This document shows, in pieces, positions 33,831-43,624 of a stretch of DNA of 64,000 bases (position 1 is the first letter of the stretch; every line of letters starts with the position of its first letter). Source of the DNA: Pochonia chlamydosporia 170 (taxonomy: Eukaryota; Ascomycota; Sordariomycetes; Hypocreales; Clavicipitaceae); assembly GCF_001653235.2 (NCBI RefSeq), contig NW_019154044.1, forward strand, positions 777,547 through 841,546. Direction: 5' to 3'. The position numbers were made by a program, and so were the translations under genes. The notes below the pieces were generated by a model, which saw only the letters and a list, made by a program, of their open reading frames with translations, did no database searches and was not told the DNA's origin.

Positions 33831-35138
33831 ATGCAGCTACGTGGAAGAGAAGATGTCGAAAGCAACACGACGGCCACGCCAAACAACGAGGATCAAAATG
33901 GTCTAAGTGACCAAGAGGGAGTTGCCAAACAACTCCCGGTTGCACCAGACGGTGGTGCCACGGCTTGGCTTCATGTCTTATTGATGCATATTGTCTTTTT
34001 CAATACTTGGGGCGTGGCAAATGGATATGGCGTCTTCCAGGAGTACTACTCCCGAATGTTGGGACAGACTGAATCCTCCATCGCTTGGATCGGGAGCGTC
34101 CAGGTCTTCTTCTTGTTCGCCATTGGGGTCATCGCGGGACGTGTAACAGATGCCGGGTACTTTCACATCACTTTCACCTTTGGCGTAATTCTTCAGGTTC
34201 TTGGTGTCTTCATGACATCGCTTTGTGAGACATACTGGCAAATTTTCCTTGCGCAAGCTGTTTGTCTTGGCATTGGCAATGGCTGCACTTTTTGTCCCGC
34301 ACTGTCAATCCTCTCTCAGTATTTCCAGAGATACCGAGCTTTTGCAGTTGGTCTTGCAGCGGCTGGTGCCGCAGTTGGTGGCCTTGTGTACCCTGTGTTG
34401 ATACACTGGCTAATCTTTCATGACAATTTCGGTTTCCCTTGGACCTTACGAATCATGGGCTTTATTATGCTGGCCACATATCTACCCTGCATATTCCTCT
34501 TCAAACCACTTCTTCCACCACGGAAGACTGGCGATTGGACGGATAGGTCAGCTTTCACAGATGTCCCCTTCTTGTTCTTTTCTTTGAGCATGTTTTTTAA
34601 TTTCTGGGGACTGTACTTGGCATTCTTCTATCTCGGAACTTTTGCTAGAGACAAGATTGGCATCAGTGAGCCGATTTACGTGCTCATGGTCCTCAACGGA
34701 ATCGGCATTATTGGGCGAATTGCACCCACCATCATTGCTGACAGGTGGACTGGCATGTTGAATTTGTTGATCCCCATCAGCTTTCTTGCCAGTTTACTAG
34801 TCTACTGCTGGGCGGCTGTTAGTTCACCTACGGGACTCTATGTGTTTGCGGTCATCTATGGACTACTTGCGGCAGCCCTGCAGGCTCTCTTCCCAGCCGT
34901 TGCCACGACCATGACCCCTGAACCCAGCAGAACCGGTACAAGAGTTGGCATGATTCTTGGTTTTGTTAGTTTCGCAAATCTGACAGGACCGGCTATATGC
35001 GGTGCGATCCTCCAGAAACAAGGCGGAGACTACATTGGTGCGCAAATGTTTGGTGCCTCATCCATTCTGCTTGGTGCGTTTATGGCTTTGGCTGCGCGTA
35101 TTGCCAAAGCCGGGAGTACTCTGAAGCAAAAAGTATGA
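33831..35138 (+). CDS. MFS transporter, monocarboxylate-porter type
   Basis: A 12-helix plasma-membrane permease of the monocarboxylate porter family (fungal MCT-like proteins often move organic acids, riboflavin or secondary metabolites). One exon, 435 aa from the ATG at 33831. A polar N-terminal tail of about 40 residues ends with the family marker PVAPDGGATAWLHVLLMH in helix 1, then NGYGVFQEYY. Other visible features: SSIAWIGSVQVFFLF, GIGNGCTFCPALSILSQYF, AVGLAAAGAAVGGLVYPVL between helices 4 and 5, and FWGLYLAFFYLGTFARD in the second half. No break was seen. Its position opposite a Zn2Cys6 gene and near a cupin suggests uptake or export of the compound handled by this small group. Confidence 0.93.
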   Translation: MQLRGREDVESNTTATPNNEDQNGLSDQEGVAKQLPVAPDGGATAWLHVLLMHIVFFNTWGVANGYGVFQEYYSRMLGQTESSIAWIGSVQVFFLFAIGVIAGRVTDAGYFHITFTFGVILQVLGVFMTSLCETYWQIFLAQAVCLGIGNGCTFCPALSILSQYFQRYRAFAVGLAAAGAAVGGLVYPVLIHWLIFHDNFGFPWTLRIMGFIMLATYLPCIFLFKPLLPPRKTGDWTDRSAFTDVPFLFFSLSMFFNFWGLYLAFFYLGTFARDKIGISEPIYVLMVLNGIGIIGRIAPTIIADRWTGMLNLLIPISFLASLLVYCWAAVSSPTGLYVFAVIYGLLAAALQALFPAVATTMTPEPSRTGTRVGMILGFVSFANLTGPAICGAILQKQGGDYIGAQMFGASSILLGAFMALAARIAKAGSTLKQKV

Positions 35139-36120
35139 TGCTAGACGAAGGAATGAGGCACTTAGCAGCAGCAAGGAGTAGCTGTGTTGCCCAATTCTGT
35201 TACCAGCAAACCTGTCTGTATCCTGGCGATACGCATGGCACCACCTAATGAGAATATGCGGTAATGGGAGCAGGGTACTCATAACATCACACGAAATCCT
35301 CTGATGTTGGCCCATGCAGACGAGCCTTGCGAAAGCCTATGTGGTCACTGTCGGGCTGAGCTGGGAGTGCTTGATAGCAGGCAGTGGCCTGACACATTTG
35401 GCGGTCAAGTAGAGAAGCCAAGCCTGGGAGTCCGCACTGCAAACCGGCTCGATAGCCTCTCGCCGGGCTCATCAGCTCACCGAGGCAGTCGACAGACTTT
35501 TCTGGTATTGACATTTGTCGGGCAGACTTCGTCGCTCGGCACAGGCCCTAGTTATTCGCTTGTGCTGGCCTTAGGTAGGTTGGGGGGACACGACTTCGAG
35601 CCATGTTTATGCAAAGGGCTGCAAAGTAGATGCACCATGAATGCGGCTTCACAAGCCTTTAAGCTCGTAATGTGGCTTTTGTACCTGTGATGGAATTGCT
35701 GTGGATGGACAACGGAGCAGTTGGATATCAAGGATACGGCTTTGAATGGGTAATAATGAATTGTTGAGTGAAGCAGGGTTGCACTACGCTGCACGGTACA
35801 CACCCTGTTTCCGTCACAGTAACGTGGCGGTCTGGTGTCCTCAATGTTTCGTTGCAGTATGCACTTGAGCCCATACTGTGAGATGGCGCAGGAGTTGGCG
35901 TCTAAAGTTCTTGTTCTGAGTACCTAAACTAGGCAGTCTACATTGATGACGGACAATGACGACAAATTTGCAACGTGGTGCGCCGAAGAAATTGACGCCA
36001 TGGTGACAGTTAACAATGTCGACAACACGTTGTGCATAATTTTAACAACTACGGGTTATATTATAATTTGAGAAGCTCTTCTGCCCTTAGGTGCTTAATA
36101 ATGTCTGCTTCTGCAACATT
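35139..36120. other. Intergenic region, no gene seen
   Basis: About 1 kb. Short frames on both strands lack domains; AT content rises before the next gene. Confidence 0.5.
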
Positions 36121-37185
36121 ATGCGTTTGTCAAACAAAGATGATAGCGACTGCGCAATGGCACTGACAACGCTGTTTCATGGACCCTCGATGCTGAAAAC
36201 ACAATCAGATAGAGACGGGTTCGTCGATGGAGCGAAAAGCTCTACGAAGCGCACTAGTCGACGAGCGATGGCGTTGATGAGCCCGCCATCTAGCACAGCC
36301 AGTGCCCCCAATGGCGGACCAGAGATATCGAACGGCGAGCGACATCACATTAGCAGCATAGCATCACTTGATCCGCTGCTCGGGTTATCGAGTGACCTTC
36401 CTCGACTCGAACAAGAGACGGATGAGGAGTGTATTCCAGAGCTGGTTCGCGCCAGAGTAGCACGGGTACCAACTCGCGATGTGTACTGGGATCAAGGCAA
36501 GTACAATGCGGGCCATCCATTTATTTGCCAGGTCCGAGAGCTCATACACAATCGTAATCTCGGCTGTCCTCTCTGTGCTTGGTACGAATGGGGTCACCCC
36601 ATTTCGGCAACACACAATATGGAGCATTGTAAACACCGCGCCGAAGCAGCCGAGGCGCGTCGATGGCTTGAGATGTTTCAAAACTTCAAAGCAAAAGGTG
36701 GTGGCCTCGGAGCGAGATGCGAGCACTGCAGGTTTCCGGTGACTCTCTGCTGGCGCACAGTCTACAGAGAGCAGGTGGATGCAAAGTATGGCAACGAAAT
36801 TGAAGCTCGCGAGCAATACGGCATATGGTATCGCGAGGTACAATGTGGCTGGGTTTTGCCAATACAGCGATTTGTGGCAAGTAGAATGGTGGTTGGAGGG
36901 ATCGTGGGATGTCATGGTGTGAGCGAAATTGGCATCGCGGCTTTGAGGAGGATAGGTTGGAGGGACTGGAATGGCTTGGAGAAGAATGGGCCAAAGTACA
37001 TAAAGGATTGGCTCGAGGAAACTGATATACTACTAGAGACCGACTTGAAGGCCGAAACCGATGGGCTGGATGAAACTGGTATGCTGGAGGAAATTGAGAA
37101 CAGGGAGGGTTTACGATGCCCACGGCTATTGAAGCTCTTCTGTGTTGTAAGTAATGCAAGATTTAGTACGCGAGGGGACAGGTAG
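36121..37185 (+). CDS. Cys-rich protein resembling the C-terminal region of fungal RecQ-like helicases
   Basis: Single frame of 354 aa from the first ATG at 36121; no helicase domain. The centre has paired Cys/His knuckles: NLGCPLCAWYEWGHPISAT, NMEHCKHRAEAAEARRWLE, GARCEHCRFPVTLCWR and VQCGWVLPIQRFVASRMVVG. This arrangement resembles the zinc-binding tail that follows the helicase in many dispersed fungal RecQ-like (telomere-linked type) genes, preceded there as here by a Ser/Pro linker (SPPSSTASAPNGG). The final 60 residues are acidic and repetitive (ETD/ETG units). It is probably a detached remnant of such a gene, or an independent protein of that family. The call rests on pattern recall and is tentative. 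Confidence 0.45.
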   Translation: MRLSNKDDSDCAMALTTLFHGPSMLKTQSDRDGFVDGAKSSTKRTSRRAMALMSPPSSTASAPNGGPEISNGERHHISSIASLDPLLGLSSDLPRLEQETDEECIPELVRARVARVPTRDVYWDQGKYNAGHPFICQVRELIHNRNLGCPLCAWYEWGHPISATHNMEHCKHRAEAAEARRWLEMFQNFKAKGGGLGARCEHCRFPVTLCWRTVYREQVDAKYGNEIEAREQYGIWYREVQCGWVLPIQRFVASRMVVGGIVGCHGVSEIGIAALRRIGWRDWNGLEKNGPKYIKDWLEETDILLETDLKAETDGLDETGMLEEIENREGLRCPRLLKLFCVVSNARFSTRGDR

Positions 37186-38140
37186 CTTGAAGCATATCTT
37201 TAAGCCGTACTTAAAGAAGCAATTAAATCAGCAGCCCGAATTCGACCGATGCATTAAACTGCAAACTGTTATGCTAAGTCAACCCTGGGGGCCTCCAACC
37301 ATGAAGGAAGTGTTCTCTGGTTCAGCCAACAAATTCTACCCCCGACCACGAAGCCAAGTCGCGGAGCATATTTGAGTCTTCTAGATTAGAGCTCCGTGAC
37401 ATCTTACTCAGGATCGTTACTATTGGGGATAGCCTCTGTCGCCTGGGAGGCACATCCAAACTCCGATGGAAGGCCGAGGCCCTTGGAACAGAGACAAGAT
37501 ACCTTTCCATCATCAGTCGCTCATCACGGCTACCGCCATGTTCTACTAACTCTGACTGGAAGCAATTCTAAGTAGTCTTGCACTGGCAGTCTCTTACAAA
37601 CACCTTCTCCAATATGTGTCGAGCAAATCGCTCTATGCTGGCGGAAGTAGAGAATAGCTCAGACAGGACCTATACTTTAATTGTTGCAAGTCCGGTTGTA
37701 TCAACTCCCGCTGTGATGTAACGCAAGTACTGTCATGAATACCAACAGAATCCCAGCCGCCCGCCGGAAACACACGAACAGTATGGCGCAGCTTGTGCAA
37801 TGCGTAATGTTCCCAATCCGATGGATAGCCTGGCGATTAGTTTGCTCCTATGGTCTCAAATGTCTTGCATCGCCTTTGTCTCTACAATATCACCTTCCGC
37901 GTTTAGAATACACCAATGCCACTGTAATTACAATGCCAATGTCCCGTGCGTTCAACAAAATGCATAGGTCACTGCGTGCACAGGCCTGGGCTTCCATACA
38001 AATATTGGCCTTTGCAGTGAGGATTGCTCGAACCAGGTGAACATCTTTCAGTACCCAGTTTACCACCATCTCATATCATCTACTTGGCTGATTTGGCCCT
38101 ACATCTCAACGACGCACCGAGACGTGAATCAAGGACAGAC
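37186..38140. other. Intergenic region, no gene seen
   Basis: About 0.95 kb with no credible gene. The serine-hydrolase frame is open upstream to 38024, but without an ATG until 38141. Confidence 0.5.
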
Positions 38141-39853
38141 ATGGCGAATTCATTATCGGAAATCGAGCCGGTGGTTAAGGAGATGTGCAGAAACGCTGGT
38201 GTGCCAGGTTTGGCGATTGGTGTTATTCACGATGGTAAGGTTGCCTACGAGTCTTATATAGGTCATCGTGATCTTGAGAGTAATCTTCCCGTTGATTGCA
38301 ACACATTGTTCTACGTCGCATCATTAACGAAAGCGATGACGGCAACATGCTTGGGAATCTTGGTCCACCAACGGAAGCTTGAATGGACAACACCAGTTCA
38401 CGAGATTCTCCCAGACATGTCGAAATCGACAGAGATCTTTGAAGCCAAGCTAACTGTCCTGGATATTTTGAGTCACCGCACTGGAAAGGCCTGGTCAGAT
38501 GCGCTTTATCTGGAGTCAAACAACCGCATCCTGCTTCCGAAACACGAGTCCATCCCAATCTTCGACTACCTTCCTCAGGTGGAGCCAGTCCGAAGTCGTT
38601 TCATGTACAATAATTATGCGTACAATATTGCGGGTCTTGTTATCGAGAAGCTATCCGGCGTGAGTTGGGGCCAGTTTATCAAGGATAATCTTTTCATCCC
38701 TTTGAATATGAGACGCTCATTTGTCTGCCACCCAGACGACGACAATATAGCGGCACCATACAACATCCTAACGAATCGATCTGCTCATAGATTGCCGTTT
38801 TGCAACGCATCAGACGAGACAATGATGTTCGCTGGCCAGTCTGTTCGGACCTGTATGTCTGATCTCCTCAAATACTGCACAACTTATTTGGATGCTTTCG
38901 GGGCCATGATTCCAATCGTGCGACAAAATTCTACGTCCACTCATGACAATCTCCTTAGCCGAGCCTCGAAGCTCTTGGTTAGCCTAGCAAATAGTGCTAA
39001 GAGGCCTTCCGAATATCAAGTTCAAAAATACGAGCAAGAAGAATCGCATGGAGGAGCAGCTGCCAGTCCAATTAAGGAAATAGCAACTATCGCGAGACCT
39101 CACATAAGTCGTCCAGTGGCGAACAGTATTCTGGAGCAGACGTATGCCTTGGGATGGAACAGGACCCAACTCCCCGGTGCCCTCGACTTTGGTTGGAATC
39201 AAGATATGTTACAATCATTCCCGTTACTCGGTGAAGGATATGCCGGCAAACTCGCAATTTGGCATGGCGGAAACATGCCAGGTACCACAAGTGCTATACT
39301 TCTGATACCAGAGACGAAATCTGGCGTAATCGTCTTGCAAAACTCCCTTGGTCTGTGTGATGTGACTGACTGGACAAGTCAGCTTGTCATGGACATGCTT
39401 ATGTTGGGACATCCCGCACATGATTATGCAACCCTGGCAGCTCAGTGTGTTGAGGGGGGCATTCAACGGATGATAAAAGTCGAGGAGAAGCTCTCAAGTG
39501 AGCAAATTACGGGGACTAAGTCTCGACCCCTTGATGCTTATACCGGTCGATATATGAACTGCATAAATAATTGGTACATTGACATCAAGGATATCCAAGG
39601 GCAGCTCTATCTAGAGTTCTTAGGCCGCGAGGATGAGCGATATCAGTTGCGGCACTATCACCACGATACATTTGTGTGGAATCTTTCATATGATGAGATA
39701 GTGAAGCGGGGGCAGTATGTTCGGTCTTACGAGTATTACAGACTGGAATTTGAGATTTGGGGTGATAATGACAAATTTTCGCAGCTGAGATGGCGGCATG
39801 ATAAATCTGTTCCACAAGGAGAAATGTTTAGCAGAGGGATTAAATCTCCATAG
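38141..39853 (+). CDS. Beta-lactamase-fold serine hydrolase (class C / PBP-like)
   Basis: A serine hydrolase or transferase with the class-C beta-lactamase fold; fungal members act as esterases, acyltransferases or peptidases rather than true antibiotic lactamases. One exon, 570 aa from the ATG at 38141. The nucleophile motif SxxK is YVASLTKAM (Ser 61, Lys 64), the Tyr motif YxN is FMYNNYAYN (Tyr about 156), and the third element is IWHGGNMPGTTS in place of KTG. LDILSHRTG is the conserved segment between them. The region about 260-330 is an extension relative to bacterial enzymes, and the last 100 residues form a beta-rich C-terminal domain (YTGRYMN...). There is no signal peptide, suggesting a cytosolic enzyme. 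No partner genes indicate a substrate. Confidence 0.9.
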   Translation: MANSLSEIEPVVKEMCRNAGVPGLAIGVIHDGKVAYESYIGHRDLESNLPVDCNTLFYVASLTKAMTATCLGILVHQRKLEWTTPVHEILPDMSKSTEIFEAKLTVLDILSHRTGKAWSDALYLESNNRILLPKHESIPIFDYLPQVEPVRSRFMYNNYAYNIAGLVIEKLSGVSWGQFIKDNLFIPLNMRRSFVCHPDDDNIAAPYNILTNRSAHRLPFCNASDETMMFAGQSVRTCMSDLLKYCTTYLDAFGAMIPIVRQNSTSTHDNLLSRASKLLVSLANSAKRPSEYQVQKYEQEESHGGAAASPIKEIATIARPHISRPVANSILEQTYALGWNRTQLPGALDFGWNQDMLQSFPLLGEGYAGKLAIWHGGNMPGTTSAILLIPETKSGVIVLQNSLGLCDVTDWTSQLVMDMLMLGHPAHDYATLAAQCVEGGIQRMIKVEEKLSSEQITGTKSRPLDAYTGRYMNCINNWYIDIKDIQGQLYLEFLGREDERYQLRHYHHDTFVWNLSYDEIVKRGQYVRSYEYYRLEFEIWGDNDKFSQLRWRHDKSVPQGEMFSRGIKSP

Positions 39854-41983
39854 ACACCGGAATTTGGGACCCGGAAAATAGAAATTTCTCCTCAAGTATG
39901 AATTTTTTTTTCCCGGCTACGCCGGCCGAGACCAGTTTGTAGGAGAAAATGTGGCGTTTCCTGAGTGGTAGAGCATAGATCATGACAGCTGCAATTTCAG
40001 TTAACTATTGTAGTCGTTTGGTGTTGTACATCAGAAACTAAATGAAGAATCAACTGCCAATAAGGAGCAGCCTAGTTGGTATGCCAGTTATTCGACTGAA
40101 TGCTATCATGTTTCCATATAAATTGTGGCACTCAATCGTTGTTTACCATGAGAATGAAAACATCAGGTGAGAGCCTGATAAGCGGGCCGTATCAGTCGGA
40201 CCTTTATCGTTACCTTAACAAGTTAACTTTTAAAGCATGGCAACTGCCTTCGAAAACGTTAGAAGGCCACAATGTTGGATGAAGGTGTTCACATGGCCCC
40301 TCTGGTGTAGGTTGGCGCTTCGCACACAGGGTCGGAAACATTGATGCTGGACTGGACAGGCGAAACAATTCAGTATCTCGGAGGAGTAGACACAAAGCTA
40401 TTTCTAATAAATATATAGCCGACGATTAAGTTAATCAGCTATCTGTATGGTCTGGAGATCGAATATCGTGTGCCCAATAGGTTTGCGACGCAACGCAGCC
40501 AAACAGCTCTAACCGTGGTGCGTCCGCCATCGGTCGATAACCTTTACCGAACTTGGATGCAGTGAGATATATCATCACTGCTTTCCAGGAACGGTATCTG
40601 AGTTGAAATCAGAATTGAACACAATTCCTATAATTTGAACTACACTCGGTTTTCTACGACTCCAAAAGAACACATTAAGTACCTGGACCAAGTTGGTATC
40701 CGAACAGCCGTGATGGTGAGTTTGACGATTTTGTGCTGAAATATGCTTCGGGACGCAATTGCTGATACGGTATCGGCCTAGAGACGCCATCTATTAAATC
40801 CAATTGGCATAATCGCTGCTTGGACTCAAATTAAGGGTGGTGTATGTAGCGACGTCTGGAAGATTCTCCATGAAAGTGATTTTCGGTGTAGGTTGTTTCT
40901 GGGAAGCATGCGACTCGGCGGAGCAACGCACCATAGGTCATGATGGCCATGACGTTGGCCATGATCTATGATGGAGCTCGCCATTCGTAGTTCAAAGTCG
41001 CAAAGCCCCTGTTGAAGGAGGCGAAAGTAAAACCACAGAACTGAAATGCGGTAGGGACTCCCGTTGCTGTGGCCCGCTGGTGTAAGCGAAATTGGCACAA
41101 GTCTGGATGGGATTGGGATGGACGTGAACGACCCGGATCCGGATTCAGCTGTCCACAAGATCAACGATGATGCCCAAGCCAATACGGGCCTGACGAAACC
41201 GCAACTTATCATGTAAGGAGAGATGACAAAGTAAAATAATGTCATTGACAGGATGAGAACGGAACTGAAAGACGGTAGACTCTATCTCTTGCTTACGAAT
41301 AGACGTGACATATGTGTTAACTGACGCTTTACCATTGCGCAGTCCACATTGGGCTGCGGACGCAGAACAGACTATCAACCGTTGACCACAACAGAGATAC
41401 ACTCGAGGCATGTCATATACAGATTCTAAAGCTCCAGTCGACTAATTTGATACAGCCCGGTGGACAAAGTTGAGATCCCCCGAGACATAAGAGTGCGTAA
41501 CCGCTACGCAAAGTGCGCGAACAGGATGACTCACTTCGGGTAGGACAGAAGCACCACAAAGGAAGAAATGGCCGCATGCAATCTGGTCTGAATAAGGCTA
41601 GTGTGACACAAATTCAGTTATCCTGGGGCCAAACCTCCGCCAAATTCTACCACCAAGCCCAACTAAAAATGTCAACTGGTGTTGGTGGCTTGCAAGAACT
41701 ACGTGTAGCGCACCCGTGGTCTTACCTTAACCCAACAGGTTGTTGGGGCTCATTAACGGTCTGGTACGATTGTTTGCTGGGATTGCACACCAGACCTCGA
41801 ACTGTACCCCGTACACCAGGTCGGTTCTAAAGTATATGTCTGTTCTACCAGACTCGCGTATGTGGTACACGCCTGAGGACTTGGGTAAGTGAGTCAAGCG
41901 ATTAGACTGGGCTTCTTATAAACCCCTTTGGTCGGCCAGTACCTGTTGCATTTACCAGGGCACAGAGGATATCGGTTTGCAAC
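39854..41983. other. Long gene-poor region
   Basis: About 2.1 kb. Frames near 40826-41411 on the minus strand are open for up to 139 codons but show no domain and no continuing exons. A run of nine T residues lies at 39903-39911. Nothing else can be supported. Confidence 0.5.
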
Positions 41984-43624
41984 ATGGTGGCAACGGAATC
42001 TCTTTTAGTCCTTCTGAAACAATCTGCTTTCAGCGAAGTCGACTGCAAGTTGGCGCTTCGAGGCCAGAAACTTCCAGCGCAGTTGGGTAACAGCGTTGCG
42101 CGGCTATGTGCAGTGAGCGGCATTCGACAGCATGATCGCTTCGCCAGGTCTGCTGGCGTCTCGGATCTCTGTCACCTGCAAGGACAAGAAGTGTTCAGGC
42201 GGGCTCGTAATGCCCGCTTAATCATGAGCGGCCATGTGCCCAGCCTTGAGCAGATGCCTGACAAGAACTCCTACCCATACTGCATCTGGTATCCTGATGT
42301 CGCTGGCGAAGAAACGTATCAAAAGCTTGCTGCGGCATTCCCTGATACGCGATATCAAGTCGGCCGGGCCTGCGCAGTCGCGGGATATGCCGAACTGTAT
42401 CGCGAGCTTAATCTGCTTCCCGATGTATGCATTGCTGAGGAGGCACGAGAAGCTGGCAACGGTGGTTCCCGCCGCATCTTCAACGACATCATGGCCAAGC
42501 CTACACGCTATGCGGTCATGAACGACTACAACCTTGCCATTGATCTGCAGAACGCTAAGCCTGGCGCTTGCTTGAATGCTGACACTGCCGTGCTCGCCAC
42601 CCTCAAGAGACGCGCGAGGTTCTGTATTGGTCTTGGAAGCCGCCCATGGAGATATTTCAACATCACCGAAGACTGGGGGGTTGGCGAGAAGGACTCGGAG
42701 CCCGAGGAGGTGACTCTCACTGACTCTGAGGTAGCCCTTTTTGAATCCCCCTTGCCCTTTGACCTTCCGACTATGCATAAAGACTTGCTGATCTTGGCAG
42801 CCGCCTTCGAGGGCAACGTCGACCGCTATTCTCGCCTCCGCCGTCCGGGTCGTAGCGTGGACTATGAGTACCACTGCCTGCTCCCGGGTATCTATCGAAG
42901 CACTTCCATGGCACTCTGGCTGGCCCACAATCCGGACATCATGGAGGTGGTTGTGGCTGCTTGGGACTGGGGTGACATCCAAGGCCTGAGGAGAGCAATT
43001 AACGCCAGGCATGTCATGAACAATGACACACATCGTCTCTTGGATGCTGAACCACCTGTACCTGATGATGAGCTCCCGTACTGGATCTGGTACCCGAACG
43101 GTTCCCGCCCATCGCACACCACGCTTGTCAACCTGGCCAAGGCTCGACCTGCCATGCGACCCCAGTGTGTCCGTGCAAGCATCGCTATCGGCCATCGTGG
43201 TTTATACACTCAGCTTGTGGACATGGACGCCGAATTCCCTAGCAGTAACGTTGACCATATTTCTCCCGTGGTGGACTTTTATGTTATGAACGAGGCGAAA
43301 GCCAGCCCTGACCGTGACTTTTACGTGGCTGACCTGGAGAGACTGCAGAGAGAGCGCGGGCTTGTAACACTGAGGTACAATTACGATAAATGGAAAATAA
43401 ATGTTCCCTGGAAAACGGGGGATATGGCTTCTGATGTAATACTTGGAACGCTGACGGATGACGCATCGTGCATCGTGCACACCGGTCAGGATTGGGGTAT
43501 GTGGGAGGACCTTGGCTCAGAATTGGGTCGGGTGCGTTTGCATCTCAGCACTCCTCTGGAAGAAAGGAAGAGGATCAGAAAAGAAGAAGTGGGTGGAATA
43601 TATATCATACCGTCTGCTTACTGA
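41984..43624 (+). CDS. Uncharacterised protein with two diverged internal repeats
   Basis: Single exon, 546 aa from the first ATG. I do not recognise a named family. Two halves align: residues about 97-242 and 364-520. Each starts with a PYxIWYP motif (YPYCIWYPDVAGEETY and LPYWIWYPNGSRPSHTT), continues with a YxxL-type helix (GYAELYREL and GHRGLYTQL), a YAVMNDYNLA / FYVMNEAKA segment, and ends with an EDWGV / QDWGMWED segment. Between them lies a helical linker (ALWLAHNPDIMEVVVAAWDW) that resembles an ankyrin-like helix pair without the ankyrin consensus. No signal peptide or membrane span. It is likely soluble. The gene is isolated, with more than 2 kb of empty DNA on each side. Confidence 0.72.
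   Translation: MVATESLLVLLKQSAFSEVDCKLALRGQKLPAQLGNSVARLCAVSGIRQHDRFARSAGVSDLCHLQGQEVFRRARNARLIMSGHVPSLEQMPDKNSYPYCIWYPDVAGEETYQKLAAAFPDTRYQVGRACAVAGYAELYRELNLLPDVCIAEEAREAGNGGSRRIFNDIMAKPTRYAVMNDYNLAIDLQNAKPGACLNADTAVLATLKRRARFCIGLGSRPWRYFNITEDWGVGEKDSEPEEVTLTDSEVALFESPLPFDLPTMHKDLLILAAAFEGNVDRYSRLRRPGRSVDYEYHCLLPGIYRSTSMALWLAHNPDIMEVVVAAWDWGDIQGLRRAINARHVMNNDTHRLLDAEPPVPDDELPYWIWYPNGSRPSHTTLVNLAKARPAMRPQCVRASIAIGHRGLYTQLVDMDAEFPSSNVDHISPVVDFYVMNEAKASPDRDFYVADLERLQRERGLVTLRYNYDKWKINVPWKTGDMASDVILGTLTDDASCIVHTGQDWGMWEDLGSELGRVRLHLSTPLEERKRIRKEEVGGIYIIPSAY

Noticed and set aside
40826..41411. Two overlapping minus-strand frames of 88 and 139 codons with hydrophobic stretches
   Set aside because: No domain, no consistent exon chain, and unusual residue composition.
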